Assembly: GCA_002427735.1 (NCBI GenBank)
Contig: DIYP01000007.1
Location: forward strand, 651,397-715,396
DNA from: Flavobacteriales bacterium UBA6051
GTDB taxonomy: Bacteria > Bacteroidota > Bacteroidia > Flavobacteriales_D > Crocinitomicaceae
Length of the DNA: 64,000 nt
Direction: 5' to 3'
Positions 17,329 through 26,319 of the stretch are shown piece by piece. Positions within the stretch are counted from its first letter, which is position 1. The number at the start of each line of letters is the position of its first letter. The notes beneath the pieces were generated by a model. That model did no database searches and was not told where the DNA came from. It saw nothing but the letters and a program-made list of their open reading frames with translations. Made by a program: the position numbers and the translations under genes.

Positions 17329-17346
17329 GAATAATTGCAATTATTC
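17329..17346. promoter_or_regulatory. Perfect 18-base palindrome upstream of a beta-barrel gene
   Basis: GAATAATTGCAATTATTC reads identically on both strands. It is 44 bases before the ATG at 17390 and just upstream of a weak -7-like TGCGTTTG (17357-17364, one mismatch). The central TTG could act as a -33 element at suitable distance. It may be an operator. Confidence 0.45.
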
Positions 17347-17389
17347 AGGTTACATTGCGTTTGTAGTTTAATTTTTAAAACAATTACTT

Positions 17390-18142
17390 ATGCTCAACCA
17401 CATCATCTCAACAAAGACCTTTTTACTCGTTGCAAGTCTTGCTTATTTCTTACCAAATAAAATGCTTGCTCAAAGTGATCAAAGCAAAGAACGAAAATGG
17501 TCCATTTCAGTCAACATTGCTCCAGAAGTCGCGAATAGAAGTTTATCCTCCGAAGATAGTTTTGATAATTTCATAATTAGCCTTCGGAATAATTCAGAAA
17601 AGGCAATGTTGGCCTACACCGGAGGGCTTGGTGTAGAATTTAAACCTTGTAAACGTTTTTCAATCCGAAGTGGAGTACAATACGCTGTAAAAGGGCATGC
17701 CACTACTATGGAAATCTGGTCACCACCTACTGGACCGCAATCTACCGGAACTGTAACGATCAGAAACGAATACCACTCTATTGGAATTCCTGTTATTGCA
17801 TCTTATGATTTTATTAAAAAAGACCGACTAAGCATTTTCATTGCGGCGGGTGGTTCCATCAACTATTTATACAAACAATACAGTCGAATTAGACAAGACA
17901 CAGACTCTCCTTTACAAATAGACAATAGTTCAAGTATTCCAGCTGAAAATCAATTTGCAGGTTTCAATATCATCAACCCAAGTGCAGTCGTCTCATTGGG
18001 CGCAGATGTAAAACTCGGAGAAAGATCAACGCTTAGGATTGAACCTACTTTCCGCCATTCTATTTTACCATTAGTAGATGCTAGTATTCGCGAGTATCAA
18101 TATAACTACGGACTGAATTTGGGATACTTGTTTGCCATTTAA
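17390..18142 (+). CDS. Outer-membrane beta-barrel protein (porin-like domain)
   Basis: 250 residues. An N-terminal export signal ends near MLAQSDQ. The rest alternates amphipathic strands typical of the PorT/OMP_b-brl family: WSISVNIAPEVANR, LAYTGGLGVEFKPCKRFSIRSGVQYA, IGIPVIASYDFI, LSIFIAAGGSINYLY, and a closing strand YNYGLNLGYLFAI. There is no enzymatic motif. The function is unknown; it may be a small outer-membrane pore or structural barrel. It precedes the bestrophin gene by 18 bases, and the two are probably co-transcribed. Confidence 0.7.
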   Translation: MLNHIISTKTFLLVASLAYFLPNKMLAQSDQSKERKWSISVNIAPEVANRSLSSEDSFDNFIISLRNNSEKAMLAYTGGLGVEFKPCKRFSIRSGVQYAVKGHATTMEIWSPPTGPQSTGTVTIRNEYHSIGIPVIASYDFIKKDRLSIFIAAGGSINYLYKQYSRIRQDTDSPLQIDNSSSIPAENQFAGFNIINPSAVVSLGADVKLGERSTLRIEPTFRHSILPLVDASIREYQYNYGLNLGYLFAI

Positions 18143-18160
18143 AGTTCTATCTTCGTTCCT

Positions 18161-19183
18161 ATGTATGTAGGAAAACGTTACCCCTTTCTAACCACATTCC
18201 GCTGGAGTATTCGGTTTGTGTATTTGTTTGCCGCAATGTCTATTGCTGTTGCACTATTGTTTTATTTTCTGCGATTCGATTGGTTAATGATTCCATGGCA
18301 ACCGATTTCATTGGTTGGTATTGCCGTGGCGTTCTATCTTGGTTTTAAAAACAACTCTTCATATGAACGATTGTGGGAAGCCCGCAAAATATGGGGTGGT
18401 ATTGTCAACTCATCGCGGACGTTTACCGTCATGTCCAGAGATTTTGTCTCTAATTTACATACGGAGGAATCGACTTCGGAAGAAGATTTAAATGCTATAA
18501 GAAAGACTATTGTACACAGACATGTCGCTTGGTTATTTGCGTTAACGTTTCAATTACGGGAGCGTCGTGATTGGGAACACTGGAATGAAGCAAACAATTT
18601 TATTCGTGAAGCTGGGGATATTCACCCTGACAAAGATCATTTTCCTAAAATCAAGGAGTACTTAACCGATGAGGAGTACCAATACATGATGACAAAAGGT
18701 AACAAAGCTTCTCATCTACTAAGTCTTCAATCAAAGCACCTCAAGGAGTTGAGAGAAAAAGGACTCATTGATGATTTCCGTCACATGGAGCTTTCCAGGC
18801 AAATTGAAGAATTTTATGCGTTGCAGGGAAAATCTGAACGCATCAAGAACTTTCCATTTCCGCGTCAATATGCTTCTGTAAATTATTACTTCGTATGGAT
18901 TTTCATATTGATGCTACCATTTGCAATGCTAAGTATTTTTGGTCCACTAGTAGATAGTTACGCTTTTTGGCTTCTAATCCCATGTACCACTCTCGTTTCC
19001 TGGGTTTTCATACTCATGGAAATGATTGGTGATTACAGTGAAAATCCATTCGAAGGTCTTTACAATGATGTACCTATTACCTCCATTGCTCGAGGAATAG
19101 AAATAGACATTCGTCAAATGCTGGAGGAAACGGACCTCCCTGGGGCAATTGAGACGGTTACGGATTTTAACATTCTGCTTTAA
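18161..19183 (+). CDS. Bestrophin-family anion channel
   Basis: 340 residues. It begins YVGKRYPFLTTFRWSIRFVYLF and has N-terminal transmembrane helices with WQPISLVGIAVAFYLGFKNNSSYERLWEARKIWG, the bacterial bestrophin (YneE-like) hallmark with the conserved S-Y-x-R-W/L-W-E-A-R stretch. A long cytosolic helical middle follows, then two C-terminal membrane helices (VWIFILMLPFAMLSIFGPL; FWLLIPCTTLVSWVFIL) and the belt-like ENPFEG-N-D-x-P segment. Prokaryotic bestrophins form pentameric ion channels. The cargo ion in this organism is not determined by sequence. Confidence 0.9.
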   Translation: MYVGKRYPFLTTFRWSIRFVYLFAAMSIAVALLFYFLRFDWLMIPWQPISLVGIAVAFYLGFKNNSSYERLWEARKIWGGIVNSSRTFTVMSRDFVSNLHTEESTSEEDLNAIRKTIVHRHVAWLFALTFQLRERRDWEHWNEANNFIREAGDIHPDKDHFPKIKEYLTDEEYQYMMTKGNKASHLLSLQSKHLKELREKGLIDDFRHMELSRQIEEFYALQGKSERIKNFPFPRQYASVNYYFVWIFILMLPFAMLSIFGPLVDSYAFWLLIPCTTLVSWVFILMEMIGDYSENPFEGLYNDVPITSIARGIEIDIRQMLEETDLPGAIETVTDFNILL

Positions 19184-19229
19184 TCGAAGTCATTGCGCTT
19201 GCCGTGGCAGAGTTTCGAATCGTTTACAA

Positions 19230-19685
19230 CTATTCAAATAAAACAGGCAAATCTTCCAGGTAATTCAGTGTGCCTTTCTTTCGATCGATTTCGCAAAAAA
19301 CATGCTGAAGACCATTTGTTAGAAACAGCAAATCGACATTTAGATCAAAGTTATACTGTGCAATTTGTTGCAAGGTCTCCTCAGTGATTGGGATATGTGT
19401 TGCTTTGCACTCAACAATCAATATAGGACGTCTATCACGACCAAAAACAACGACATCTGCACGTTTCTTCCGGCCATTGTATTCGAGACTATACTCAGAA
19501 GCAATCAGCCCTTCAGGAACGGCTTTTTGATGAATCAAGAAATGTACAACATGCTGTCTAACCCATTCTTCTGGCGTACAAACCAAATCTTTCTTTCGCA
19601 GAATACACCAAACGAAAACTTGGTCGCCTTTTTTACTAAGCCTTAGGTTTGCCTTCGGGAAATTAAGTGCTTCAATAACTGACAC
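19230..19685 (-). CDS. Orphan type I restriction HSDR_N-like nuclease domain protein
   Basis: 151 residues made of a single domain with the PD-(D/E)xK core: Glu in SEYSLEYNGRKKRADVVVFG, Asp in RADVVV, and ILIVECKA (E-x-K). That is the N-terminal nuclease domain of HsdR, without motor domains and with no hsdM or hsdS nearby. The start is GTG at 19685: a stop codon lies three codons upstream and there is no internal Met. It begins 15 bases after the ald stop and so is likely the last gene of a tsaE-ald operon. The role is unknown; solitary copies are common in Bacteroidota. Confidence 0.8.
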   Translation of the reverse strand: MSVIEALNFPKANLRLSKKGDQVFVWCILRKKDLVCTPEEWVRQHVVHFLIHQKAVPEGLIASEYSLEYNGRKKRADVVVFGRDRRPILIVECKATHIPITEETLQQIAQYNFDLNVDLLFLTNGLQHVFCEIDRKKGTLNYLEDLPVLFE

Positions 19686-19700
19686 AGGGAATCATTCTGA

Positions 19701-20924
19701 TTATTTCATGCCCATAATGAGAAGTTCAATGTCCTTATACTTCAAATCGAAAACTTTTCCGAGAACTTCACTTGTTAAAACACCTTTGTATATATACACA
19801 CCATCTCTAAATCCAAGATTGTGTGCAATTAACTCCTTACATCCTCCTTTGTTACCCATATCTACAAGAATAGGCGAGAAAATATTCGAGAGTGCAAACG
19901 AAGCCGTCCTTGAAACCCGAGAAGCAATATTTGGAACACAATAATGGATAACGCCGTGTTTCTCGAAAGTTGGATGATCATGAGTTGTCACGCGAGACGT
20001 CTCAAAACACCCCCCCTGATCAATACTTACGTCTACCAACACAGAACCTTGCTTCATATTTTGAATCATTTCCTCTGTCACTACACATGGAGTGCGACCA
20101 AGAGGAGCCCGAAGCGCACCAATTACCACATCAGCTCGCATAAGCGATTTTGCTAATACTTTTGGCTGAATAACAGATGTATAGACGCGAGTTCCTATGT
20201 CGTTTTGCAGTCTTCGTAAACGAGACAACGAATTATCAAAAACCTTTACCGAAGCACCTAATCCAAGGGCACCTCGAGCAGCATACTCTCCTACCGTACC
20301 TGCACCAATGATCACTACCTCGGTCGGTTGAACCCCGGCAATTCCGCCAAGCATCATTCCTTTTCCACTTCCGAAGGAAGACAACAATTCCCCTGCGACC
20401 AAAATAGATGTTGTCCCAGCAATCTCTCCCATCGTCCGCACCACTGGAAAGACTCCACTGCTATCCCTAATGTAATCCCAGGCAACCGCAGTAATTTTCT
20501 TTTCCATTAATTTCTGCAAGATCTTTTTCGGTTGAATGGAAATTTGTAACGCAGAAATCAAGGTCTGCCCACCGGGCATCATCTCTACCTCTTCTTCGAT
20601 GGGCGGAGCCACCTTAAATATGATATCACAGGAGAAAATTTCCTTTCGGTCGTAGCAAATTTCCGCTCCTGCTTCGCTGTAATCGTTATCCGAAAAGTTA
20701 ACACCTTCCCCGCATTTCGTCTCTATCTTTACCCTATGTCCGTTGGCGACTAAAACAGAAACTGTCTCAGGAACAAGTGCAACGCGTCGTTCTTGAAATG
20801 ACGTCTCTTTTGGTATTCCTATGTAGAGATTCCCTTTCTTTCTTGCAATCTCCAACATCTCCTCTTTTGGAAGTAAACTTCCTTGCCTCATCAGCTGCTT
20901 TAAAATCTCAGGGTCCGTAATCAT
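19701..20924 (-). CDS. ald: Alanine dehydrogenase
   Basis: 407 residues of the AlaDh/PNT family. It catalyses NAD-dependent interconversion of alanine with pyruvate and ammonia. GIPKETSFQERRVALVPETV near residue 36 is the N-terminal signature (Arg and Lys bind pyruvate). The NAD-binding Rossmann motif VVIIGAGTVGEYAARGALGLG is in the middle, and DVSIDQGGCFETS carries the catalytic Asp region. A ~30-residue N-terminal extension compared with the B. subtilis type is typical of Bacteroidota copies. The first codon overlaps the tsaE stop by four bases, implying translational coupling. Confidence 0.92.
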   Translation of the reverse strand: MITDPEILKQLMRQGSLLPKEEMLEIARKKGNLYIGIPKETSFQERRVALVPETVSVLVANGHRVKIETKCGEGVNFSDNDYSEAGAEICYDRKEIFSCDIIFKVAPPIEEEVEMMPGGQTLISALQISIQPKKILQKLMEKKITAVAWDYIRDSSGVFPVVRTMGEIAGTTSILVAGELLSSFGSGKGMMLGGIAGVQPTEVVIIGAGTVGEYAARGALGLGASVKVFDNSLSRLRRLQNDIGTRVYTSVIQPKVLAKSLMRADVVIGALRAPLGRTPCVVTEEMIQNMKQGSVLVDVSIDQGGCFETSRVTTHDHPTFEKHGVIHYCVPNIASRVSRTASFALSNIFSPILVDMGNKGGCKELIAHNLGFRDGVYIYKGVLTSEVLGKVFDLKYKDIELLIMGMK

Positions 20925-21349
20925 AATTCAATGGTTAAGGTTCTGGTGTCATCTTCATTTCTACGAATATACGACCAAATCACGTTATCAGGAAGAAGTG
21001 TTCCTATTTTCTCAGGCCACTCTATGAAACATATGTCATCTCCATAGAGCATCTCTTCAATACCAATATCTAGTGCCTCTCGCTCATCTTCAATTCGGTA
21101 CAAATCGAAGTGATAGACACGTCCATACATTCTACTATCGTAAACATTTACAAGAGAATACGTGGGAGAGCCCTCTAAATCACTTATTCCCATCGCTTTC
21201 AAAACAGCGCTGATAAACGTTGTTTTTCCAACTCCCATATCCGCTTCAAACGCAAAAATCTTACGATGCCCTACAGCGTCCAAAAAATCAACTGCTGCAT
21301 TTTGTAAACTAGCTAAAGATTCAATGTGTATTTCACGCTTCTTCCCCAC
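20921..21349 (-). CDS. tsaE: tRNA threonylcarbamoyladenosine biosynthesis ATPase TsaE
   Basis: 142 residues. The P-loop FEADMGVGKTTF (FxGxxGxGKTT type), then SPTYSLVNVYD, YHFDLYRI and CFIEWPEKIG are the TsaE markers. TsaE binds the TsaB-TsaD complex and drives turnover in t6A modification of ANN-decoding tRNAs. The start is GTG at 21349 (MGKKREIHIE). No ATG is available. It leads the operon with ald and the HSDR_N-like gene. Confidence 0.93.
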   Translation of the reverse strand: MGKKREIHIESLASLQNAAVDFLDAVGHRKIFAFEADMGVGKTTFISAVLKAMGISDLEGSPTYSLVNVYDSRMYGRVYHFDLYRIEDEREALDIGIEEMLYGDDICFIEWPEKIGTLLPDNVIWSYIRRNEDDTRTLTIEL

Positions 21350-21466
21350 GCTGAATTGTACTTCAAACGCAAGAAAAGGTTACGTTAATAGCATTTTTTA
21401 ATCGATCTTTCCAACGTACAGTAAAACGACTTCGTTTCACAGGTGAGTTCCCTCGACCACTTAGCC

Positions 21467-22537
21467 ATGGAAAATACCTTAAAGACTGTATATTGGTTTG
21501 CGTATTACGGACCTGAATCTCCGTCAGTTCGTTACCGTGGCCTTTATCCATGCCAACGAATGCGCGAAAAAGGAATTCGAACTCATATTTGCTACCCTGG
21601 CTATTCTCCCAAGCGTATTATTCGTTTTATCTTTGTTTTTTCAAAAGCGCTTTTCGCCAGAAAAAATGAATCGCTCATTGTCATTCAGCGCGTTCATTCC
21701 AATCGAATTTACGCCAACCTACTAAAATTACTCACGTTATTTTCAAAAGCAAAAATTGCTTACGATCTTGATGACGCCGATTACTTGGTTTATGCCGAAA
21801 ATAATATCGAATATTTCCTGAGTCATTCAGACTTCAATCTTATCGGGAGTCAGGAACTCAACCAATATGCGCAAAGATTCAACCAACACTCTTTTCATTT
21901 GACCAGTCCAACTTATGATTTACAACGAATCAAGAAAAAGAAAAATGAATGCCTGCACGTCGGTTGGGTTGGTTGCTACGGAGGGGGGCATGAAGAAACA
22001 CTTGTAGAACTTGTCTTTCCAGCTATTCGAGAACTGAGTTTTCCCATACGGTTTTCTATACTTGGTGTGCAGACAAATGAAAATATGGAAAAGATTAAGA
22101 ATCTCTTTGTTGATTCCAAACATGTGATGCTCTGTTTCCCATCTATCAACTGGTTGAACGAGTCAGAAGTTCAAAATGAAATTGTCAAATTCGATTTAGG
22201 AATTGCAACGCTCAAAAACGATGAACTTCACCGATCAAAATCGGCCTTTAAACTAAAGCAGTACCTCAACAATGGAATCCCCGTTTTGAGCTCTCCCATT
22301 GGGGAAAACCAATTATTCATTGAAGATGGTGTCAATGGCTTTTTCTGCAACACTTCTGACGAATTTCATCAAAAAATCTCATTTTTCCAGGACCTTGCTT
22401 CTTCTGAATACGCTGAATTTTCAGAAAATGCCAAGTTGAGCTCAGAAGTATTTGAGATAGAATCTTATATCAGACAAGTTCTAACTACCTTCAGGCATCA
22501 CAAAAATCGAACGTCTGAGACTGATAAAAAGTCCTAA
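21467..22537 (+). CDS. Glycosyltransferase, GT-B type (group 1-like)
   Basis: 356 residues from the ATG at 21467; a GTG eight codons earlier is possible. The N-terminal half has a Rossmann-like pattern with YYGPESPSVRYRGLYPCQRMREKG, and IAYDLDDADYL. The C-terminal half has VGWVGCYGGGHEETL, FSILGVQT, and the nucleotide-sugar region FDLGIATLKNDELHRSKSAFKLKQYLNNGIPVLSSP, in which KSAFKLKQYLNNGIPV is the E/K-x7-E-like stretch of GT4 enzymes. Donor and acceptor are unknown; cell-surface polysaccharide assembly is likely. Its stop overlaps the convergent porX stop by four bases. Confidence 0.8.
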   Translation: MENTLKTVYWFAYYGPESPSVRYRGLYPCQRMREKGIRTHICYPGYSPKRIIRFIFVFSKALFARKNESLIVIQRVHSNRIYANLLKLLTLFSKAKIAYDLDDADYLVYAENNIEYFLSHSDFNLIGSQELNQYAQRFNQHSFHLTSPTYDLQRIKKKKNECLHVGWVGCYGGGHEETLVELVFPAIRELSFPIRFSILGVQTNENMEKIKNLFVDSKHVMLCFPSINWLNESEVQNEIVKFDLGIATLKNDELHRSKSAFKLKQYLNNGIPVLSSPIGENQLFIEDGVNGFFCNTSDEFHQKISFFQDLASSEYAEFSENAKLSSEVFEIESYIRQVLTTFRHHKNRTSETDKKS

Positions 22538-24168
22538 GACTTGCGCCTTCTCGTAAATCGTGAAACATCCCTTTTTGGTGCAGTTTCAGATGTTGTCGTT
22601 GCTTCAGGCGATGCTGTTTTTTCAGAACGAGGTTCTAACTCAACATAAGGAATTAACAATTCTTCAAGGGAAATACCACCATGCTGAAAGGTGTTATTGT
22701 AATACTTCACAAAATGATTGTAGTTATTTGGGTATACAAAGTAATCATCATCGCGTGTAAAGACATAGCAACTTGATAAACCCGATTTTGGCAGGTAAGC
22801 ATCCTGTGGGTTTCTCACTTCAAAAACGTCCTTTTCTTTGTATGATAAATTACGTCCCGTTTTGTAACGTAAATTTGTGTTTGTGCTTCGCTCACCAATT
22901 ATTTTTACCGGATTCGTTACACGAACGGTACCGTGATCAGTAGTTATAATCAGTTTTCTACCTGATTCTGCCACTTTCTTAACAATATCATGTAATGGGG
23001 AATGCTCAAACCAGGAAACCGTCAATGAACGATAGGCTTGTTCATCATCGGCTAACTCTCGAATAACTTCCATTTCAGTTCGTGCATGAGAGAGCATGTC
23101 AACAAAGTTGTACACAATGACATTCAGCTTATTGTCCAATAACTGATTAAAGTTGTCAGCGAGTTTCTTCCCGCCATTCAGGTTGGTAATCTTGTTATAA
23201 GACCACTTGATAGAACGCCCCAATCGCTTGAGATTTTCCGCCAGCAACTCTTTTTCAAACATATTCTTCCCACCTTCATCCTCTTCTCCTACCCAGTATT
23301 TAGGGTATTTCTTCGCTATCTCAGAAGGCATCAATCCAGCAAAGAAAGCATTTCTCGCATACTGTGTCGCTGTTGGAAGAATAGAGTAAACTATCTCTTC
23401 TTCCTTGATCGAATAATACTTGGAGAAAATTGGGCTCAAGACCTTCCACTGATCATACCTTAGATTATCAATAACCAATACAAAAACATCCTCACCATCC
23501 AATTGCGGATTAATACGGTTCTTTATGAGCGTTTGCACCATCTCTGGAGCGTCAGACACTCCATTCAACCAGTTCAAATAATTATCTTCAATGAACTTTG
23601 AGAATTGCGCATTGGCCTCTCTTTTCTGCATCGAGAGAATTTCTTGCATTCCTTGCTCTTCTACTTCACTGAGCTTCAACTCCCAATAAACTAATTTGCT
23701 GTATACCTCGCTCCAACCTTTAATATCTAAATCACTGTTTAGCTGCATTCCCAATTCTCTAAAATCCTGCTGGTAATTCGAGTTAGCCTTCTGCGACACA
23801 AGCTTACTCCGGTCAAGGTTCCGTTTAATTGAAAGTAAAATCTGATTCGGATTGACAGGCTTAATCAAGTAATCAGCAATATTATTTCCGATCGCCTCTT
23901 CCATGATATGCTCCTCCTCACTTTTCGTGATCATGACGACTGGAACATGAGGTTTATCTGCCTTTATTTTCTCTAGTGCGTCTAAGCCGGATATACCGGG
24001 CATATTTTCATCCAAAAAAATGATGTCGAACTCTTGTTCTGCACTTTTATCCACTGCAGAAGAACCATTGTTTACAGTGACCACTTCATACCCCTTTGAC
24101 TCCAGGAAAATAATATGCGGTTTCAAAAGGACGATTTCATCGTCAGCCCAAAGGATTCTTATCTGCAT
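22534..24168 (-). CDS. porX: PorX-type response regulator with PglZ domain
   Basis: 544 residues. Residues 1-120 are a CheY-like receiver: acidic pair Asp9/Asp10, phospho-acceptor Asp53 (IIFLDENMPG), switch Thr in VVMITKS and Lys in YLIKP. After a helical linker, residues about 215-520 form a PglZ domain of the alkaline phosphatase superfamily, with metal and nucleophile regions VFVLVIDNLRYDQW, SILPTATQYARN and LIITTDHGTVRV. In Porphyromonas PorX pairs with the kinase PorY, binds SigP and controls T9SS gene expression. No porY is adjacent, as is usual. It is divergent from the HD gene with only 41 bases between the starts. Confidence 0.95.
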   Translation of the reverse strand: MQIRILWADDEIVLLKPHIIFLESKGYEVVTVNNGSSAVDKSAEQEFDIIFLDENMPGISGLDALEKIKADKPHVPVVMITKSEEEHIMEEAIGNNIADYLIKPVNPNQILLSIKRNLDRSKLVSQKANSNYQQDFRELGMQLNSDLDIKGWSEVYSKLVYWELKLSEVEEQGMQEILSMQKREANAQFSKFIEDNYLNWLNGVSDAPEMVQTLIKNRINPQLDGEDVFVLVIDNLRYDQWKVLSPIFSKYYSIKEEEIVYSILPTATQYARNAFFAGLMPSEIAKKYPKYWVGEEDEGGKNMFEKELLAENLKRLGRSIKWSYNKITNLNGGKKLADNFNQLLDNKLNVIVYNFVDMLSHARTEMEVIRELADDEQAYRSLTVSWFEHSPLHDIVKKVAESGRKLIITTDHGTVRVTNPVKIIGERSTNTNLRYKTGRNLSYKEKDVFEVRNPQDAYLPKSGLSSCYVFTRDDDYFVYPNNYNHFVKYYNNTFQHGGISLEELLIPYVELEPRSEKTASPEATTTSETAPKRDVSRFTRRRKS

Positions 24169-24183
24169 ATGTCGATTATTTTT

Positions 24184-24191
24184 TAGTTTTG
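24184..24191 (+). promoter_or_regulatory. -7 element (TAGTTTTG) of the HD-domain gene
   Basis: Exact TAnnTTTG match ending 18 bases before the ATG at 24210. It sits in the 41-base gap between divergent porX and this gene. Confidence 0.55.
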
Positions 24192-24209
24192 AGTTATCGA
24201 TTTAAAAGT

Positions 24210-25460
24210 ATGCAATTGCAATCAAAAGTCAACCGCAATAACAAGAAGAAAATATTTAACGACCCTGTTTACGGTTTTATTTCAATCCCGAGAGAGATTA
24301 TTTTCGATGTTATAGAACACCCTTATTTTCAGCGGTTAAGAAGAATAAAACAACTGGGACTAACACACCTTGTTTACCCAGGCGCTTTACACACCCGATT
24401 TCACCATGTCTTAGGTGCTATGCACCTCATGACAAAAGCAGTTGCAACTATTCGACGCAAGGGACATGATATTACCACAGAAGAAGAAGAAGCTGTATTA
24501 TTAGCTATTCTATTGCATGATATCGGTCACGGACCTTTCAGTCACGCGCTGGAGCACGATATTGTAAGCGGCGTAAGTCATGAGGAGATTTCGTGTTTCT
24601 TCATTGAACGTTTAAGCAAGGAGTTTGGAGGTCGTCTGGACTTAGCACTTTCTGTTTTCAAGAATGAGCATCCAAAAAAGTTCTTATATCAACTGGTTTC
24701 CAGTCAATTAGATATGGACCGAATGGATTACCTCAACAGAGATAGTTTTTACACGGGAGTAAGTGAGGGAAAAATTGGAAGTGATCGAATCATTGAAATG
24801 CTTAATGTTGTCAACGGCGAGTTAGTGATTGAGGAAAAAGGAATCTATTCAATTGAGAAATTCATTGTAGCCCGAAGAATCATGTACTGGCAGGTGTACT
24901 TGCACAAAACTGTCGTTGCCGGTGAATTCATGTTAATTCATATCCTCCGCCGCGCAAAACAACTAATTCAGGAAGGCAAAGATCTCTTCGGAAGTCCGGC
25001 CTTGCTATTTTTCATGAAACAAAATATATCGTCTCAGGATTTTAAAAACAATCCTGAAGTCTTGGAACAATTTGCAAGACTCGACGATTATGATATTCTT
25101 GGCGCCATAAAAGTCTGGCAATATTGTGATGATCAAGTATTGTCTGAATTATCCAGAAGAATTGTTGATCGGGAGCTTTTCAAAATTGAAGTTGCTAAAG
25201 AAGCATTTAGTGAGGAAAAAATTACAGCGATCAGTTCACAAGTGATGAATCAACTAGAGATTACAGAAAGTCAGGTGGAGCACTTTGTATATGCTGAACG
25301 ACTTACAAATAATGCCTACAGTGATGACAAACAAAATATCAACCTACTAATGAAATCTGGTGAAATAATGGAGTTGTCCAAAGCAGCAGATAACTTAAAC
25401 ATCTCAGCTTTAACCAAACCGGTTGCCAAATACTTTTTGAGTTACCCTACTTTTAGGTAA
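24210..25460 (+). CDS. HD-domain phosphohydrolase (dGTPase/SAMHD1-like)
   Basis: 416 residues from the ATG at 24210; an in-frame TTG at 24189 overlaps the -7 box. The HD metal-binding set is clear: FQRLRRIKQLG, HTRFHHVLG (His), LLHDIGHGPFSHALEH (His-Asp) and SSQLDMDRMDYLNRD (distal Asp). This arrangement is typical of the bacterial SAMHD1/dNTPase-like family, which hydrolyses deoxynucleoside triphosphates. The true substrate of this branch is unproven. The stop is five bases from the convergent neighbour's stop. Confidence 0.88.
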   Translation: MQLQSKVNRNNKKKIFNDPVYGFISIPREIIFDVIEHPYFQRLRRIKQLGLTHLVYPGALHTRFHHVLGAMHLMTKAVATIRRKGHDITTEEEEAVLLAILLHDIGHGPFSHALEHDIVSGVSHEEISCFFIERLSKEFGGRLDLALSVFKNEHPKKFLYQLVSSQLDMDRMDYLNRDSFYTGVSEGKIGSDRIIEMLNVVNGELVIEEKGIYSIEKFIVARRIMYWQVYLHKTVVAGEFMLIHILRRAKQLIQEGKDLFGSPALLFFMKQNISSQDFKNNPEVLEQFARLDDYDILGAIKVWQYCDDQVLSELSRRIVDRELFKIEVAKEAFSEEKITAISSQVMNQLEITESQVEHFVYAERLTNNAYSDDKQNINLLMKSGEIMELSKAADNLNISALTKPVAKYFLSYPTFR

Positions 25461-25464
25461 AGGT

Positions 25465-26109
25465 TCACTGTTTTTTCAGCTTTCCTTCTTTCCAATCCTT
25501 GACGAGCTTAGCCCAAGCATAAGGATTTAACAGGTTGTTCGCCGGTAATTGATTATTCGTGTACAACCGAGTATTATATTGATTCTGGACTGCTCCGTAA
25601 GATAAAGAAGCATCTCCTTCCAATCTGGCAGCAACAAACGCCAGGCTTTCACCAGATAAATCACGCTGCGCTCTTCTCAAAGCATCATCATATGGCTGCA
25701 TTTCAACAAAGACACGCGCAAAATCTTCTCTTGATGGCCAAGGATAAACATCCACTGCTGGCAAATTCAAGGTGTCTTTTTGCATCATGTGGATGATAGA
25801 ATACCTATTATCTGCCAAGGTATCCGGAACAATGTATGTCGATGTCTTATGACCATAAAAAGAAAAAGCCAAGGTATCGCCTGGAAATGTTACCATGGAA
25901 AAGTAACCGTAGTAATCTGCGATAACACCCCTTCTAGCAGTTTTATCGAAAACGGTGGTGTAAGACAAAGGTTCAAGATCATCTTCTGTTACAATTACTC
26001 CTGAAAGTTGAATCATGTTGGAATCCAGAAAAACAGTGTCTTGCTGCTGGCCATATCCGAAGAATGACACGAAGCAAATGAGAAACAGTATTTGAAATTT
26101 AGCCTGCAT
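25465..26109 (-). CDS. Secreted protein with carboxypeptidase-regulatory-like domain
   Basis: 214 residues. A signal peptide (FQILFLICFVSFFGYG) is followed by a CarboxypepD_reg-like sandwich at about 33-110 (LSGVIVTEDDLEPLSYTTVFD...GYFSMVTFPGDTLAFSFYGHK). The C-terminal ~80 residues are helical (DDALRRAQRDL) with no known fold. It resembles a widespread Bacteroidota family of 'carboxypeptidase-like regulatory domain' proteins of unknown function, possibly periplasmic. No partner is evident. Confidence 0.65.
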   Translation of the reverse strand: MQAKFQILFLICFVSFFGYGQQQDTVFLDSNMIQLSGVIVTEDDLEPLSYTTVFDKTARRGVIADYYGYFSMVTFPGDTLAFSFYGHKTSTYIVPDTLADNRYSIIHMMQKDTLNLPAVDVYPWPSREDFARVFVEMQPYDDALRRAQRDLSGESLAFVAARLEGDASLSYGAVQNQYNTRLYTNNQLPANNLLNPYAWAKLVKDWKEGKLKKQ

Positions 26110-26281
26110 ACTTTTGTATTAAACAAGTGTACATAATATAATTATAAATCGCGATAGATTTTTGTTTTCTTTAACAAAAAGAGTGCCCATTCATCCACAC
26201 AGCACTAGGTCCTTTAAAGAGCATTAACAATTACCTGTGTATTCATTCCCAATTAGACGTCTCTTTCTCGGAAATTATCTC

Positions 26282-26289
26282 TAAATTTG
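26282..26289 (+). promoter_or_regulatory. -7 element (TAAATTTG) of guaB
   Basis: Exact TAnnTTTG match 30 bases before the guaB ATG at 26320. It overlaps an in-frame TTG, which excludes the longer reading as the true start. No purine riboswitch was seen in the leader. Confidence 0.75.
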
Positions 26290-26319
26290 CAGGAATTTAT
26301 TTCTAAAATAGGTTCACAC

